In this document: positions 24,124 through 33,455 of the stretch, in pieces | How positions within the stretch are numbered: the first letter of the stretch is position 1 | How the letters are laid out: each line of letters starts with the position of its first letter | Origin: Flagellimonas olearia | GTDB taxonomy: Bacteria > Bacteroidota > Bacteroidia > Flavobacteriales > Flavobacteriaceae | Direction: 5' to 3' | Length of the DNA stretch: 64,000 nt | Assembly (NCBI RefSeq): GCF_009184425.1 | Contig: NZ_WELG01000001.1 | Span: 496,001 to 560,000 of the forward strand | Program-made: the position numbers and the translations under genes | Notes under the pieces: generated by a model | What the model was told of the DNA's origin: nothing | Seen by the model: the letters and a program-made list of their open reading frames with translations, nothing else | Database searches by the model: none

Positions 24124-24725
24124 TGAAAACCACAGCACAAAACTTTTGGAACCGTTTCCCTGCTTCGGGATGGACCCTTTTATTGATCCTTTTACTGTCA
24201 GGCCGTGCCGGGGCCCAAGGGATGCCGGTGTATGACAACACGAATTTTATCAGTATGACCAAGTCCCTTGTGGAGTCGGCCAAACAGACTTCGGAACTCT
24301 TGAAGACCGTGGAATTTTTGAAGGAGCAGAAGGAGAACATCGTCAAGGTGAACAATACCATCAGGCAATTGAAAGCGTTAAGGGAGCTGACCCGAAACAA
24401 TGAGATCTTGTTCCATGCCGTCCAGACCGATTTGCGGGAGATTCTGGGCTCCCCCTATATAAAGGCCCATGAAATGGAGCGAGTCTCCGGTTCCTTTGAG
24501 CAGATCATGGATCAAGCCATGGATGACCTGGATTTTGTCAACCAGATCCTCTCCAGTAATCTTTTGAAAATGACCGATGCCGAGCGGACCGCCATATTGA
24601 TGGAAAAGAAGGTACGGTCACAAGAAATGGTGGCTGAACTGGAGATGAAGACCCGAAGGTACCGGGAGATCATTTCCTTTCGGAAGATGCAGGATATCGT
24701 CAACAATAGGGAAAGGATATACTGA
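24123..24725 (+). CDS. traI: TraI-like (DUF4141) VirB5/TrbJ-type protein
   Basis: A 200-residue protein with a signal sequence (ILLLSGRAGAQG) and then long amphipathic helices (VESAKQTSELLKTVEFLKEQ, ADLR/EMETKTRRYREI-type heptads). This fits DUF4141/TraI, the TrbJ/VirB5-like periplasmic or pilus-tip protein of CTnDOT-type systems. It is not the F-plasmid TraI relaxase. Start and stop overlap the neighbouring genes by single bases, so it is deep inside the operon. Confidence 0.85.
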   Translation: MKTTAQNFWNRFPASGWTLLLILLLSGRAGAQGMPVYDNTNFISMTKSLVESAKQTSELLKTVEFLKEQKENIVKVNNTIRQLKALRELTRNNEILFHAVQTDLREILGSPYIKAHEMERVSGSFEQIMDQAMDDLDFVNQILSSNLLKMTDAERTAILMEKKVRSQEMVAELEMKTRRYREIISFRKMQDIVNNRERIY

Positions 24726-25564
24726 TGACAGGGTTCTTTTGGGGCATAGGGTTGGAGTATGTGGACGCGGTCTTCCAGACCATCAAGGACAGTGACTTTT
24801 CCCAATACACTATGGTGGGAATGAAGACACTTGCCATACTTTTCTTTTTGATCAATGTCCTGAAGAAGTACAATGAGGGTATCGCCTCGACCGAAGGGCA
24901 TACTTGGGGGCTTACCCCTACAGAATTGGCCAAGAATTTTATGGTGGTACTTTTGGTCATTTTCTCCACAGAGCTCTTGAGTGTGTTCGATGGTATTTTG
25001 GTGGCCATTGAGACACAGTATCGGGACACGGCTCCGGCACTCCTCCCATTGCAGCTTCAGGATGTGGATCTGGAACGGGATGTGGGTGCCTTGGAAGCCG
25101 CCAAAAAAGCTATGGCCCTCTTATATGAGGCCTTGGTCACACCCTTGTATGGATTGAAGGTATTGGCCTTTATTATAGGGGTCGTACTGTGGTTGTTGGA
25201 TTTGTTCATCTATCCCTTGTTCCTGGCCGAACGTTATTTCCTTTTGGGTATCATGCAGGCCTTCTTTCCTTTGGTGATCAGTCTGGCCGTATTCGAAAGA
25301 TTCCGACCCTTGGCCTACAACTATTTCAAGCTTTATACAGCAGTTTATATGCTGGTCCCGGCCTTCTTTTTGGTCAATGTCTTTGTGAACAATCTCTATA
25401 CCGAGATCAGTACCAATTTTTGGGAGAATCTTTTTGGTTTTGATTGGGGGAGTGAATTCTTTGCTCCGATCATTGAGATTGGCACCATTGGATTTATAGT
25501 CTTTTTAAAATTTAAGTTGTATCGACGGGCCACGAGTTTCACCTTTCGATTGTTCACCGGATAA
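24725..25564 (+). CDS. traJ: TraJ-like VirB6-type inner-membrane protein
   Basis: A 279-residue polytopic protein with about six hydrophobic segments (among them MKTLAILFFLINVL, NFMVVLLVIFSTELLSVF, VLAFIIGVVLWLLDLFIYPLFLAE and FFLVNVFVNNLY). This matches TraJ of Bacteroidota conjugative elements, the counterpart of VirB6/TrbL in the inner-membrane channel. It starts one base into the traI stop. Confidence 0.9.
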   Translation: MTGFFWGIGLEYVDAVFQTIKDSDFSQYTMVGMKTLAILFFLINVLKKYNEGIASTEGHTWGLTPTELAKNFMVVLLVIFSTELLSVFDGILVAIETQYRDTAPALLPLQLQDVDLERDVGALEAAKKAMALLYEALVTPLYGLKVLAFIIGVVLWLLDLFIYPLFLAERYFLLGIMQAFFPLVISLAVFERFRPLAYNYFKLYTAVYMLVPAFFLVNVFVNNLYTEISTNFWENLFGFDWGSEFFAPIIEIGTIGFIVFLKFKLYRRATSFTFRLFTG

Positions 25565-25575
25565 AATTCAAATGG

Positions 25576-26202
25576 ATGAAAACACCTTATAATCATATAC
25601 AAAAATTGTTGCGGTTGAACCGATGGGTAGTGGTTTCTGTGGTCATATGCTCTGGAATGGTCAGTGCCCTATCGATTGTTTTGATGGCCCGGATGCACCG
25701 GGAGACCTTGGACCATGCATTTGTGGTCAACGGGGAAGGAGAGATAATACCCCTTAGATGGGCAGAACAACGGGAGCAATTGGAAGTTGAGGCCCTTGCC
25801 CATCTGGAATTGTTCCATAGGATGTTCTATGGGGTGGATGCCGATAGCTATAAGCGAAACATGGAAAGGGCCCTGTGGTTGGGCAATGCCTCGGTCGCCA
25901 ATGTCTTCCAACAGAAAAAGGCCGACGGTTTCTACAACCGATTGTTACAATATGCTTTGGTGCAAAAGGTGGTGCGGATCAACTCCACGGTCAAGGTGGG
26001 GCAAGAACCATATCGATTTGAGACCCGGACCATGATCCGTATCCATAGGGGGGCGGTGACCGACACCTATGAGTTGATTACCACTGGACAGTTGATCCAT
26101 GTGGAACGGAGTTTTCCCAATAATCCCCATGGTCTATTGGTCACTGATTTTTTTGAAAATACATTACAAAAATTGGAAAGCTATGAAACTACAGAAGAAT
26201 AA
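25576..26202 (+). CDS. traK: TraK-like VirB8-type protein
   Basis: A 208-residue protein. A short cytoplasmic N-terminus, one membrane helix (VVVSVVICSGMVSALSIVL) and a periplasmic domain with the TraK/VirB8 pattern. VirB8-type proteins scaffold the T4SS core. It begins 11 bases after traJ, and the end overlaps the traM start by 20 bases. Confidence 0.9.
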   Translation: MKTPYNHIQKLLRLNRWVVVSVVICSGMVSALSIVLMARMHRETLDHAFVVNGEGEIIPLRWAEQREQLEVEALAHLELFHRMFYGVDADSYKRNMERALWLGNASVANVFQQKKADGFYNRLLQYALVQKVVRINSTVKVGQEPYRFETRTMIRIHRGAVTDTYELITTGQLIHVERSFPNNPHGLLVTDFFENTLQKLESYETTEE

Positions 26203-27115
26203 AACGGTCTTTGTCCTGGTTCTTACCTGTGTGATCCTGTTTGTGGCCTTGTACGGTATGATGACCTTTGGAAAGGAGAAAAAGGAAGTTTTGAAACCGG
26301 ATCGTATACCCATGCCGGATTTGGAAGAGATGCCAAAGGAGTATGGAACCAAACTGGAAGCCATTGAGGCCATCAAGAAAGAAAGGGAGGTCATTGTTCC
26401 CCAAGTCTATCCCGACCATATGGTTGATGAAAAGGGCTATTTCAATCCAGATTACATGGAGTTTGAAAAGCAGCGGATCATTGACAGTTTGTTTGCCTCT
26501 AGGAAGTTTAATGTAAGAAAGGACCCAGTTCAAGGTGTGGAGTTGGGTACTTCCAATTTGGGAGCGGGAGTGATGGAAACTGTATCGGAGAACGAGGAAG
26601 GGAAGCAACAAGTATCGATGCAAGAATTGACACTGTCCCATCAACTTTTTTTTGCTTCGAATCCGATCACTGTGCAAAGGGTCAATACCTCCTTAAATGA
26701 AAAGGGAGTATTCGCCTTTGTGGATGGGGCCCAAACGGTCAGGGGAGGTCATCGTTTGGTATTGCGGTTGGCAGAGGATGTCCAAATCAATGGTAGAATC
26801 GTTACAAAGGGAACACGCTTCTATGGGTTTGTCAAAATGAGGCCCAACCGGGTGATGGTGGACATTGCCAAATTAGGCGATCATATAGTAACGATAAAGG
26901 CCCATGATCTTCAAGATGGACAGGAAGGGCTTTACATGGAGAACTACATAAAGGGTGAACTCATGGAGACAAGTAGGGATGGGGCCCTCAAAGAGGTCAA
27001 CCTGCCGGGATTGCCCCAGTTAGGTGGTATCAAACGAATCTTCCAACGAAACAACAGTGCCGTAAAAGTGTTCGTAATGGATCAATATCAGATTGTATTA
27101 AAATCAAGACCATGA
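26183..27115 (+). CDS. traM: TraM-like VirB10-type channel protein
   Basis: A 310-residue protein with one N-terminal membrane helix (VFVLVLTCVILFVALYGMM), a proline- and charge-rich linker, and a C-terminal beta domain (IVTKGTRFYGFVKMRPNRV) as in TraM/TrbI/VirB10 proteins that span both membranes. The ATG at 26183, inside the end of traK, gives the normal N-terminus; the longer frame from 26099 is read-through of the upstream sequence. Some CTnDOT-type TraM proteins are longer, so this is a compact version. Confidence 0.9.
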   Translation: MKLQKNKTVFVLVLTCVILFVALYGMMTFGKEKKEVLKPDRIPMPDLEEMPKEYGTKLEAIEAIKKEREVIVPQVYPDHMVDEKGYFNPDYMEFEKQRIIDSLFASRKFNVRKDPVQGVELGTSNLGAGVMETVSENEEGKQQVSMQELTLSHQLFFASNPITVQRVNTSLNEKGVFAFVDGAQTVRGGHRLVLRLAEDVQINGRIVTKGTRFYGFVKMRPNRVMVDIAKLGDHIVTIKAHDLQDGQEGLYMENYIKGELMETSRDGALKEVNLPGLPQLGGIKRIFQRNNSAVKVFVMDQYQIVLKSRP

Positions 27116-27903
27116 ACATAAGGATTTGGGCACTAAGTGCCGTTGCTTTGATTGGTTCCAAGGGCGTATGGGGGCAAAGGGCCTTGGATACCCTGTATAC
27201 CAATGAGTCCATGAATGTTTCACTTTTCTTTCCGAACCCAATCAAACAGGCCGTAACGGGCCATAAAAACTTTGTCTTTTCCTATGATAGGGAAGAGGCG
27301 GGTCATTTGGGGCTGTTACAGGGAGTGGAAGGAGTGGAAAGTAATCTTTTGGTGATCACTTCCGATGACAGGGTATATGCTTATGTTCTTAAATATGCAA
27401 AGGTACTTTCCCAATTGAACCGCTTCATCTGCAGTGAGGAGGGAATAGGGAATGTATGGCCCCAAAAGGAATTACAGGTCCAGCATAATACCATGGTACC
27501 GTCGGTTTCCCATTATGACACGGTTTGCATGTCGTTACTCGATAGAAAACCAAAGACCATGGTGAGCAAACGTAAAAACGGCATACGGTTTCGATTGGAG
27601 GATATGGTCCATTATGGACGGGAAGTGTATCTGGTCCTTGAGATCAAGAACCGTTCAACAATCGATTTTGAAATGGGCCACTTGGAGGTGCTACGGGTCA
27701 GTGGCAATAAGAAAAGAAGGTCTGCCTACCAAGAAATTTCCATGGTACCCAGTTATGAATATGATCGCCCCGTTAAAATCAAACAAGGTGAGACCAAGCG
27801 CTTTGTCCATGTACTGCCCAAGTTTGTATTGGGCGATACGGAACATCTGAAGATAATACTCGGAGAGTTGCATGGGAATAGGAGGGTGGAGCTCTTTAAA
27901 TAG
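27112..27903 (+). CDS. traN: TraN-like (DUF4138) VirB9-type outer-membrane core protein
   Basis: A 263-residue protein with a signal sequence ending VWGQ, then a beta-rich domain typical of DUF4138/TraN (DRVYAYVLKYAKVLSQLNRFI). This is the VirB9-like partner of TraM in the outer-membrane core complex. It overlaps traM by four bases (ATGA) and is the last tra gene in the window. TraO, TraP and TraQ, which follow in complete elements, are missing. Confidence 0.9.
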   Translation: MNIRIWALSAVALIGSKGVWGQRALDTLYTNESMNVSLFFPNPIKQAVTGHKNFVFSYDREEAGHLGLLQGVEGVESNLLVITSDDRVYAYVLKYAKVLSQLNRFICSEEGIGNVWPQKELQVQHNTMVPSVSHYDTVCMSLLDRKPKTMVSKRKNGIRFRLEDMVHYGREVYLVLEIKNRSTIDFEMGHLEVLRVSGNKKRRSAYQEISMVPSYEYDRPVKIKQGETKRFVHVLPKFVLGDTEHLKIILGELHGNRRVELFK

Positions 27904-28021
27904 ACGGAACACATTGGCGATTGGTGCATCCGAATTGGAAACGGAATGGAACTTTAAAAATGTAACAGTCTTGGTTTCGATAGGTTGGAGTTCAGGTTCC
28001 GGAACCGTTCCAACATGCTCC

Positions 28022-28669
28022 CTAAGGTCCGAACTTGTTTTTCTGTAACGGATTTGGCCACTGTCTCCGTTTCACTGTGTTCCAAGCAGGTTTAGCCACT
28101 AATTTTACCAAACGTAAGAAACGTCCATCCGCTGGGTATCGGCGCTCTGGTGTTAGGTTGTTGAAGGTAAGTGCCACCAGAAACATGATAAGGACACCAC
28201 TGAGAACGGGGAAAATTACATACCAATAGCCCAATCCGATTATTTTTTCAGAACCTATTACGGCAATCAGGGCCGTGGCGCCTCCTGGGGGATGAAGGGT
28301 CTTACTGAGCTGCATGGCAAGAATTGAAAGGGAGACCGAAAGTGCAGCGGCCAACCATAGGATGTCCCCAAAAAACTTACAGATGGTAACACCGATGATG
28401 GCACTGATCACATGCCCCCCAATTAGGTTTCGAGGCTGTGCCAAAGGGCTATGGATGGCCCCGTATATTAAAACACCTGTTGCACCAAATGACCCTATGA
28501 GCAATATATTATCGGATTGGTCCAAATAGTGACTTTGAATGGCCCCAATGCAGGCAATCCCGATAAATGACCCCAAAAACGACCAAAACAACTCCTTGGG
28601 CTCTACTGAGGTTTCTTTGTAAACTATATACCTTCCAATACGAAGTCCTCGTTTAATGTTACTTTTCAT
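28022..28669 (-). CDS. HPP-family membrane protein
   Basis: A 215-residue protein (start at the ATG at 28669, before KSNIKRG; a longer frame from 28708 adds 13 residues). It has four to five membrane helices and the HPP signature LHPPGGATALIAVIG, preceded by SPLAQPRNLIGGHVISA. Cyanobacterial HPP proteins transport nitrite; for Bacteroidota members the substrate is unknown. It is convergent to traN and has no clear operon partner, which suggests the tra block ends before it. Confidence 0.9.
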   Translation of the reverse strand: MKSNIKRGLRIGRYIVYKETSVEPKELFWSFLGSFIGIACIGAIQSHYLDQSDNILLIGSFGATGVLIYGAIHSPLAQPRNLIGGHVISAIIGVTICKFFGDILWLAAALSVSLSILAMQLSKTLHPPGGATALIAVIGSEKIIGLGYWYVIFPVLSGVLIMFLVALTFNNLTPERRYPADGRFLRLVKLVAKPAWNTVKRRQWPNPLQKNKFGP

Positions 28670-28907
28670 AAGTGCTGCCAAAGATACGGTTATGCCTTTG
28701 GAGAACAACAGTGAATAGGATGATATTGATAATGAATACCCTCAGTTTTGTTGTGATAGTAACAATGCATGGTGACCTTTGACTCAAGTATACATCATCT
28801 TAGTCTTGTCCTGACCCTAATTCTGTTACGAACAATTGGACAATTCCTGAAAAAGGATGAAATTCAGCTTGAATTATTGGGTGATCAATATAATGCACTG
28901 AGGTACT

Positions 28908-29135
28908 ATGAGTGTAAAATATATAAGAATCTTCGTAGATGAACTGGTGATTATTGCCTCGTTGGATGGAACCATATACAGATGTGTTATGGAATCTTCC
29001 AAGAATGACTTGGATATGATGGAAAGCCTTTCCCCGGATTTACAGGAACTATATACAATTACTGTCACCATGGAAGGAAAAGAGTATTGTGATATTAAAA
29101 TCAGGAATATCCTATCCATAGAAAGAATGAATTGA
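28908..29135 (+). CDS. small protein of unknown function
   Basis: A 75-residue acidic reading frame (SVKYIRIFVDELVIIASLDGTIYRCVMESS ... SIERMN) with regular beta-like pattern and no membrane segment. No family is recognised. The ATG follows an A-rich leader. An opposite frame covers the same bases but has poorer composition. It may be real, but evidence is limited to reading-frame quality. Confidence 0.4.
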   Translation: MSVKYIRIFVDELVIIASLDGTIYRCVMESSKNDLDMMESLSPDLQELYTITVTMEGKEYCDIKIRNILSIERMN

Positions 29136-29405
29136 CCCTTGGTCATTCAGTACTGTTAGGTGATTTTTTAAAACGTTCGACAGATCCATTCCACTGCTTG
29201 AAACCTTATTTTGGAATTCCAGCTAAATCTGACTATTCTCTTTCTGTTTTTCAATTTTGTTTTCAGGAAATTTCCACAGTAATTTATTACTTTAGTGATT
29301 GGACTGCCAATTACAAGTTCCCTCCCCAATTCTACAAAGCCACTTATTTTATACTGTTGCCTATTGGCCTAGTGATGTATACCATTAACTTTATATACAT
29401 AACAC

Positions 29406-30092
29406 ATGAAAAAACTAGTAGCAGAATTTATCGGAACCTTATGGTTGGTACTTGGAGGATGCGGGAGTGCTGTCTTGGCGGCTGCATTTCCAGAATTGGG
29501 AATCGGATTTGTTGGGGTCGCCTTTGCATTTGGATTGACCGTGGTGACTATGGCCTATGCCATTGGACACATTTCAGGATGCCACTTGAACCCAGCGGTT
29601 TCCATAGGGTTTTGGATGGGGGGGCGTTTTGATAAAAAAGAACTCCTGCCTTACATTGTGGCCCAAGTGTTGGGAGGAATTGCCGGAGCAGGTATCCTTT
29701 ACTTGATTGCCAGTGGTAAGCCCGGTTTTGAGATGGGAGGGTTTGCGGCCAATGGGTATGGGGAACATTCCCCTGGAGGCTATGGTCTTTTGGCGGCACT
29801 GATCACGGAAGTGGTCATGACATTTATGTTCATCATCATCATCTTGGGGGCAACGCATTCTAACGCGATCAAGGGATTTGCCGGTTTGGCCATTGGACTT
29901 GGATTGACGCTTATCCACTTGATAAGCATACCTGTAACCAATACATCTGTGAATCCTGCAAGGAGTACAAGTCAGGCCCTGTTTGTCGGGGATTGGGCAC
30001 TTGGTCAATTGTGGCTGTTCTGGATAGCACCAATAATCGGGGCCGTTTTGGCTGGCATTGTATATAAGTTTCTGTCACCTGAAAAAGGATAG
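29406..30092 (+). CDS. aqpZ: aquaporin Z
   Basis: A 228-residue six-helix channel with both NPA motifs (Asn62-Ala64 in HLNPAVS, Asn183-Ala185 in SVNPARS, with selectivity arginine 186). The N-terminus [22 protein letters not shown] is characteristic of AqpZ. It lets water cross the inner membrane. It stands alone in the plus direction. A decayed copy of its 3' end lies at 33624-33722. Confidence 0.97.
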   Translation: MKKLVAEFIGTLWLVLGGCGSAVLAAAFPELGIGFVGVAFAFGLTVVTMAYAIGHISGCHLNPAVSIGFWMGGRFDKKELLPYIVAQVLGGIAGAGILYLIASGKPGFEMGGFAANGYGEHSPGGYGLLAALITEVVMTFMFIIIILGATHSNAIKGFAGLAIGLGLTLIHLISIPVTNTSVNPARSTSQALFVGDWALGQLWLFWIAPIIGAVLAGIVYKFLSPEKG

Positions 30093-30270
30093 GTTACAAA
30101 ACAAACCGTATAAATGTCATGGAGGAGATCAAGTAGGTATATTTCTGAACTACTTTCATTGAGTGATGTTGCAGGCCAGATGTATTTTTTGTCGGCCTTG
30201 TCGATATAATGATATAGGAATGGCCCTTTCCAAGTATGAGGTGTGGGGGGATATATTCTATTGTTAAGGT

Positions 30271-31005
30271 TTAGATCAAACTACATGCCTTAATGAAAGA
30301 TTCCCTTCTACGTGTTGAAACTTCAAGTCTTTCCCCATTGTCAAGGAGCGCATAGCCATCCCTATGGTAGGAAGTCACATATCTCAAATTGATCAGGTGC
30401 GAATTGTGCGTCCTAAAAAAATTATGGCCCACCAAGAGTTGTTCAAAATGTTTTAGGGTTTTGGAGGCGGTATGTTTTTTACCATCCGATGTAAAAATAT
30501 GGGTGTAGTTGATATCGGCTTGGCATCGTATTATGTCAGTTGCCACAAGGAAAAGGTATCCATCCTTATGGGGTACACTGATTCTTTTTGGATTGTGCTC
30601 TGTTGAAATGTTCGAGAGAAGGACATTGATTCTTTCATGAAGTTGTGCTTGTTCGGATTTTTCCATGGCCTTTTGAAATGCATATTCAAAATCTTCCCGA
30701 TCTACTGGTTTTAGGAGATAGGCAATGGCCGAAAACCTAAAGGCCTCAATGGCATACTTTTCATAGGCTGTAGTGAAAATCAAGTTGAATTCCCTATAGG
30801 ATACCGATGCGAGCAGGTCAAAACCGGTTTTATCATGGAGTTGTACATCCAAAAACACAATATTGGGATGTAGTTCATCTATGCCTTTTATGGCCTCAGA
30901 AACAGTATTGAAACTTACAATTTCAAGGATTCCGATATGGGGTTGGAGTAGGTGGACCAAATGGTCAATACAGTGCTGTTCGTCATCAACAATAGCTACA
31001 ATCAT
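30271..31005 (-). CDS. LytTR-family response regulator
   Basis: A 244-residue protein with a receiver domain (phospho-acceptor Asp53 in NIVFLDVQLHDKTGFD, switch lysine in AYLLKPVDRED) and a C-terminal LytTR DNA-binding domain (about 140-240, FEQLLVGHNFFRTHNSHLINLRYV). It lies 11 bases after the sensor kinase gene, so they form a two-component pair of the LytS/LytR type. The target genes are not evident. Confidence 0.95.
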   Translation of the reverse strand: MIVAIVDDEQHCIDHLVHLLQPHIGILEIVSFNTVSEAIKGIDELHPNIVFLDVQLHDKTGFDLLASVSYREFNLIFTTAYEKYAIEAFRFSAIAYLLKPVDREDFEYAFQKAMEKSEQAQLHERINVLLSNISTEHNPKRISVPHKDGYLFLVATDIIRCQADINYTHIFTSDGKKHTASKTLKHFEQLLVGHNFFRTHNSHLINLRYVTSYHRDGYALLDNGERLEVSTRRRESFIKACSLI

Positions 31006-31016
31006 GTTTTTTCTAT

Positions 31017-32819
31017 TTAATATAACAGCTCAAGGGGAAGGCTTATTTCAACTTGGGTCCCCTTATCTTGGCCTTTATCGATAATTTTTAGCTTGCCATT
31101 GGTGTTCTTTTGTCTATTCAGAACTTCCAGCCTACTTTCCGTAATGGCAATCCCAAACGATTTCTTTTCCATGGGCATTCCTCCATCTGCCCATCCCCCC
31201 GATCCATTGTCATCAACCATACACACCAGCATGTTTTCCTTTCTACTGATATCGATTAAAATTCGACCATGGGTACTTTTTGGTGTAAAACCATGCCAAA
31301 TACTGTTTTCAATAAATGGCTGTAATAGCAAAGGGGGCACCAGTATGTTTTGGATATCTAGACCTTCCTCTATCTTTACGGCATAATCAAATTTCCCTGG
31401 CTGTCTTTTGATTTCGACCTGAAGATATAAGTCAAGGAACTTTAAGTCCTCATCCAATGGTATTTCCTTGAATTCTGAGTTCTCAAGAACGGTTCGCATC
31501 AATTTGGCGAACTTGGTAAGATACTCCATTGCGGTGTAGGTGTCGTTCTTCAAAATGTAATCCCCTATAGAGTTCAATGAATTGAATATAAAGTGGGGAT
31601 TCATTTGGGCCCTTAATGCCTTAAGTTCAGTTTCAGAGACCATGGCCCTGAAATCGGCCTCTTTTTTTTGTTCGAATGCATCTCTATGCCTTTTGTACAA
31701 CAAGAATCCAAAAACTGAGGCCAATAGGAGACTTCCTCCACCAAAAAGGTAGGCTCTTTTTAGAGTGGTCTGTCTTTCAATCTCCATTTTTGTCGTTGAC
31801 CTTTCTTTCTCAAAATTGAATTCAAGTTCCTTTTTGTTGATTTCTACCCTCCTGTTCTGTCCATTAAGGCTGTCCTTCAGTACGGAAAACCTTTTATGGG
31901 CCTCTAGGGCTTGTGCAAAATCCCCTTTGGCAGCATAAATATCCGCTAGTGATCCCCAAGCCGATTTCTGTAGAAATAGGTTTCCTTGGGCATCGCTGAG
32001 TTCCAATGCAAGATGGGCATACTTCTCGGCCTTGACATAATCATGGTTTGCCAGATAGGCCATGGACGCATTGGCATAAGCCGTGGGCCTTACAAATTCG
32101 ATCCCATATGTCTCGATTAGGGTTATACTTTTCTCTGCGCAAATGAGCGCGGAATCCACTTGGCCATTCCGGCCATAGATCAGTGATAGGTTACTGTATA
32201 GGTTGGCCTTGTATGTAGGGTTCGTCTTGACCTGCTCCAAACGCAAAGCCCTGTTGTAAAAATATATTGCCGAATCGGACTGCTCCTGCGAACCATATAT
32301 ATTGGCTATGTTCGCGGTGGCGGTAAGTTCGAGGGACGTATCGTGTTTCAATACCTGTTTGAAATAACGAAGGGCCTTGCTGTATTCCTCCTGCTCATAA
32401 TATAAGGTCCCTATTCCCCCATAAATGCTCCACCCAAAGGATTGTAAACTTTTGTTCCTCTCGATCAGGGAGAGGGCTTCATGGTAGAATTCTTGGGCCT
32501 TATAAGGATTGGAAAGTGAATATTGGTAAATAAGGGCCATACGCTCATAGGCCTGCATGGTTCCTTTATCATATCCGATTTGCTGCGATACCCTCAGAGT
32601 CCCTTTGACAAAGTCGAGCAACGTGGTATCAGATGGATTGGCAAAAAGGGCTTGTTTTACATAAAGGTTTCTTAAATCAACGGTTGTCGTATCCTTCCCG
32701 TTTTGGGTTTTCAACAATTGGGTAAGGGAATCCAGCTCTTTCTGAAGCTGTTGCGCAGAGGAATTCTGAACAATGGCGACAAAGGCAAACATGCACAGGA
32801 TACATTTCATAAAAGCCAT
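31017..32819 (-). CDS. TPR sensor histidine kinase (LytS/YpdA type)
   Basis: A 600-residue protein. A signal sequence, then at least five TPR units (about 70-330), a coiled-coil and a single membrane helix (FGGGSLLLASVFGFLLY), then a His-kinase domain with His409 in MNPHFIFNSLNS and an ATPase domain with GGWADGG-like G box. TPR-LytS kinases are common in Bacteroidota and usually sense envelope signals. It is cotranscribed with the LytTR regulator downstream. Confidence 0.95.
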   Translation of the reverse strand: MAFMKCILCMFAFVAIVQNSSAQQLQKELDSLTQLLKTQNGKDTTTVDLRNLYVKQALFANPSDTTLLDFVKGTLRVSQQIGYDKGTMQAYERMALIYQYSLSNPYKAQEFYHEALSLIERNKSLQSFGWSIYGGIGTLYYEQEEYSKALRYFKQVLKHDTSLELTATANIANIYGSQEQSDSAIYFYNRALRLEQVKTNPTYKANLYSNLSLIYGRNGQVDSALICAEKSITLIETYGIEFVRPTAYANASMAYLANHDYVKAEKYAHLALELSDAQGNLFLQKSAWGSLADIYAAKGDFAQALEAHKRFSVLKDSLNGQNRRVEINKKELEFNFEKERSTTKMEIERQTTLKRAYLFGGGSLLLASVFGFLLYKRHRDAFEQKKEADFRAMVSETELKALRAQMNPHFIFNSLNSIGDYILKNDTYTAMEYLTKFAKLMRTVLENSEFKEIPLDEDLKFLDLYLQVEIKRQPGKFDYAVKIEEGLDIQNILVPPLLLQPFIENSIWHGFTPKSTHGRILIDISRKENMLVCMVDDNGSGGWADGGMPMEKKSFGIAITESRLEVLNRQKNTNGKLKIIDKGQDKGTQVEISLPLELLY

Positions 32820-32978
32820 TTTTTAGGCCAATGCCATGGGATTATGAAAGTACACAATTTGGCAAAAAATAGCTGACCCCCGGCACAAAATAAAAATATA
32901 CGGGCATGGGATCAATACCAGTTTTGGGCAAAGGGAGGTTCTCTTAGTTTTGAACCACTATCAGCCCAAAATATCAGT

Positions 32979-33455
32979 ATGGATTCAGAAAACATTACAG
33001 GATTTTTTACCCGTCCCGAAAAATCAATTTTGGGAGTTTGTAGCACGGTTAGCAATGCATTAAAAATTCCCACAGTCGGAATAAGGGTGGCATTGATTGT
33101 CTTGACCCTTCTTTTCATTCCTTTAGGACTAATTGCTTATTTGGGACTTTATCTTGTCTTTAACAAAAGAATGGGCAAGATGGTGACCTTTGGATTATTG
33201 GGTGCGTTGTTGGGAATTCCGTTGAGTTATTATTTTCAATCCGGCATCATTCAAAATTATGGGGGCAACGGTGGTGTGCTTAATTATCTGAGAAATTTCA
33301 TTGCCATGGTGGATGAGTATGACAGATATGTTGGCAACGGTTGGGATGTTGTTTTCAATATGTTTTTGAGCATAATTGTATTTGCTTTGGTTGGAGGTGT
33401 GATTGGGTATTACTTGGATAAGCATGGAAAAGTCAACAATAAGCCACTTAAATGA
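32979..33455 (+). CDS. PspC-domain membrane protein
   Basis: A 158-residue protein. The first 65 residues form a PspC domain (ITGFFTRPEKSILGVCSTVSNALKIPT, then LLFIPLGLIAYLGLYLVF), followed by two more hydrophobic segments. PspC proteins help respond to membrane stress. It is divergent from the sensor kinase gene, so it may share its control region and be a target of that pair, which is an inference from position. Confidence 0.85.
   Translation: MDSENITGFFTRPEKSILGVCSTVSNALKIPTVGIRVALIVLTLLFIPLGLIAYLGLYLVFNKRMGKMVTFGLLGALLGIPLSYYFQSGIIQNYGGNGGVLNYLRNFIAMVDEYDRYVGNGWDVVFNMFLSIIVFALVGGVIGYYLDKHGKVNNKPLK

Noticed and set aside
26099-26182. Longer traM frame starting at 26099
   Set aside because: The extra 28 residues are out-of-frame traK sequence; the ATG at 26183 gives the normal signal-anchor start.
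27996-28007. Palindrome GGTTCCGGAACC between traN and the HPP gene
   Set aside because: No T run and no repeats nearby; not convincing as terminator or att site.
13600-28020. Direct-repeat att sites flanking the tra region
   Set aside because: The sequences beside the AONS-GNAT gene and after traN were compared by eye and no shared repeat of useful length was found.
28874-29146. 90-codon minus-strand frame opposite the small 28908 gene
   Set aside because: Low-complexity hydrophobic composition; the plus-strand frame is better.
29132-29632. 166-codon plus-strand frame overlapping the aqpZ start
   Set aside because: The second half is an out-of-frame shadow of aquaporin Z, and the first half has no family resemblance.
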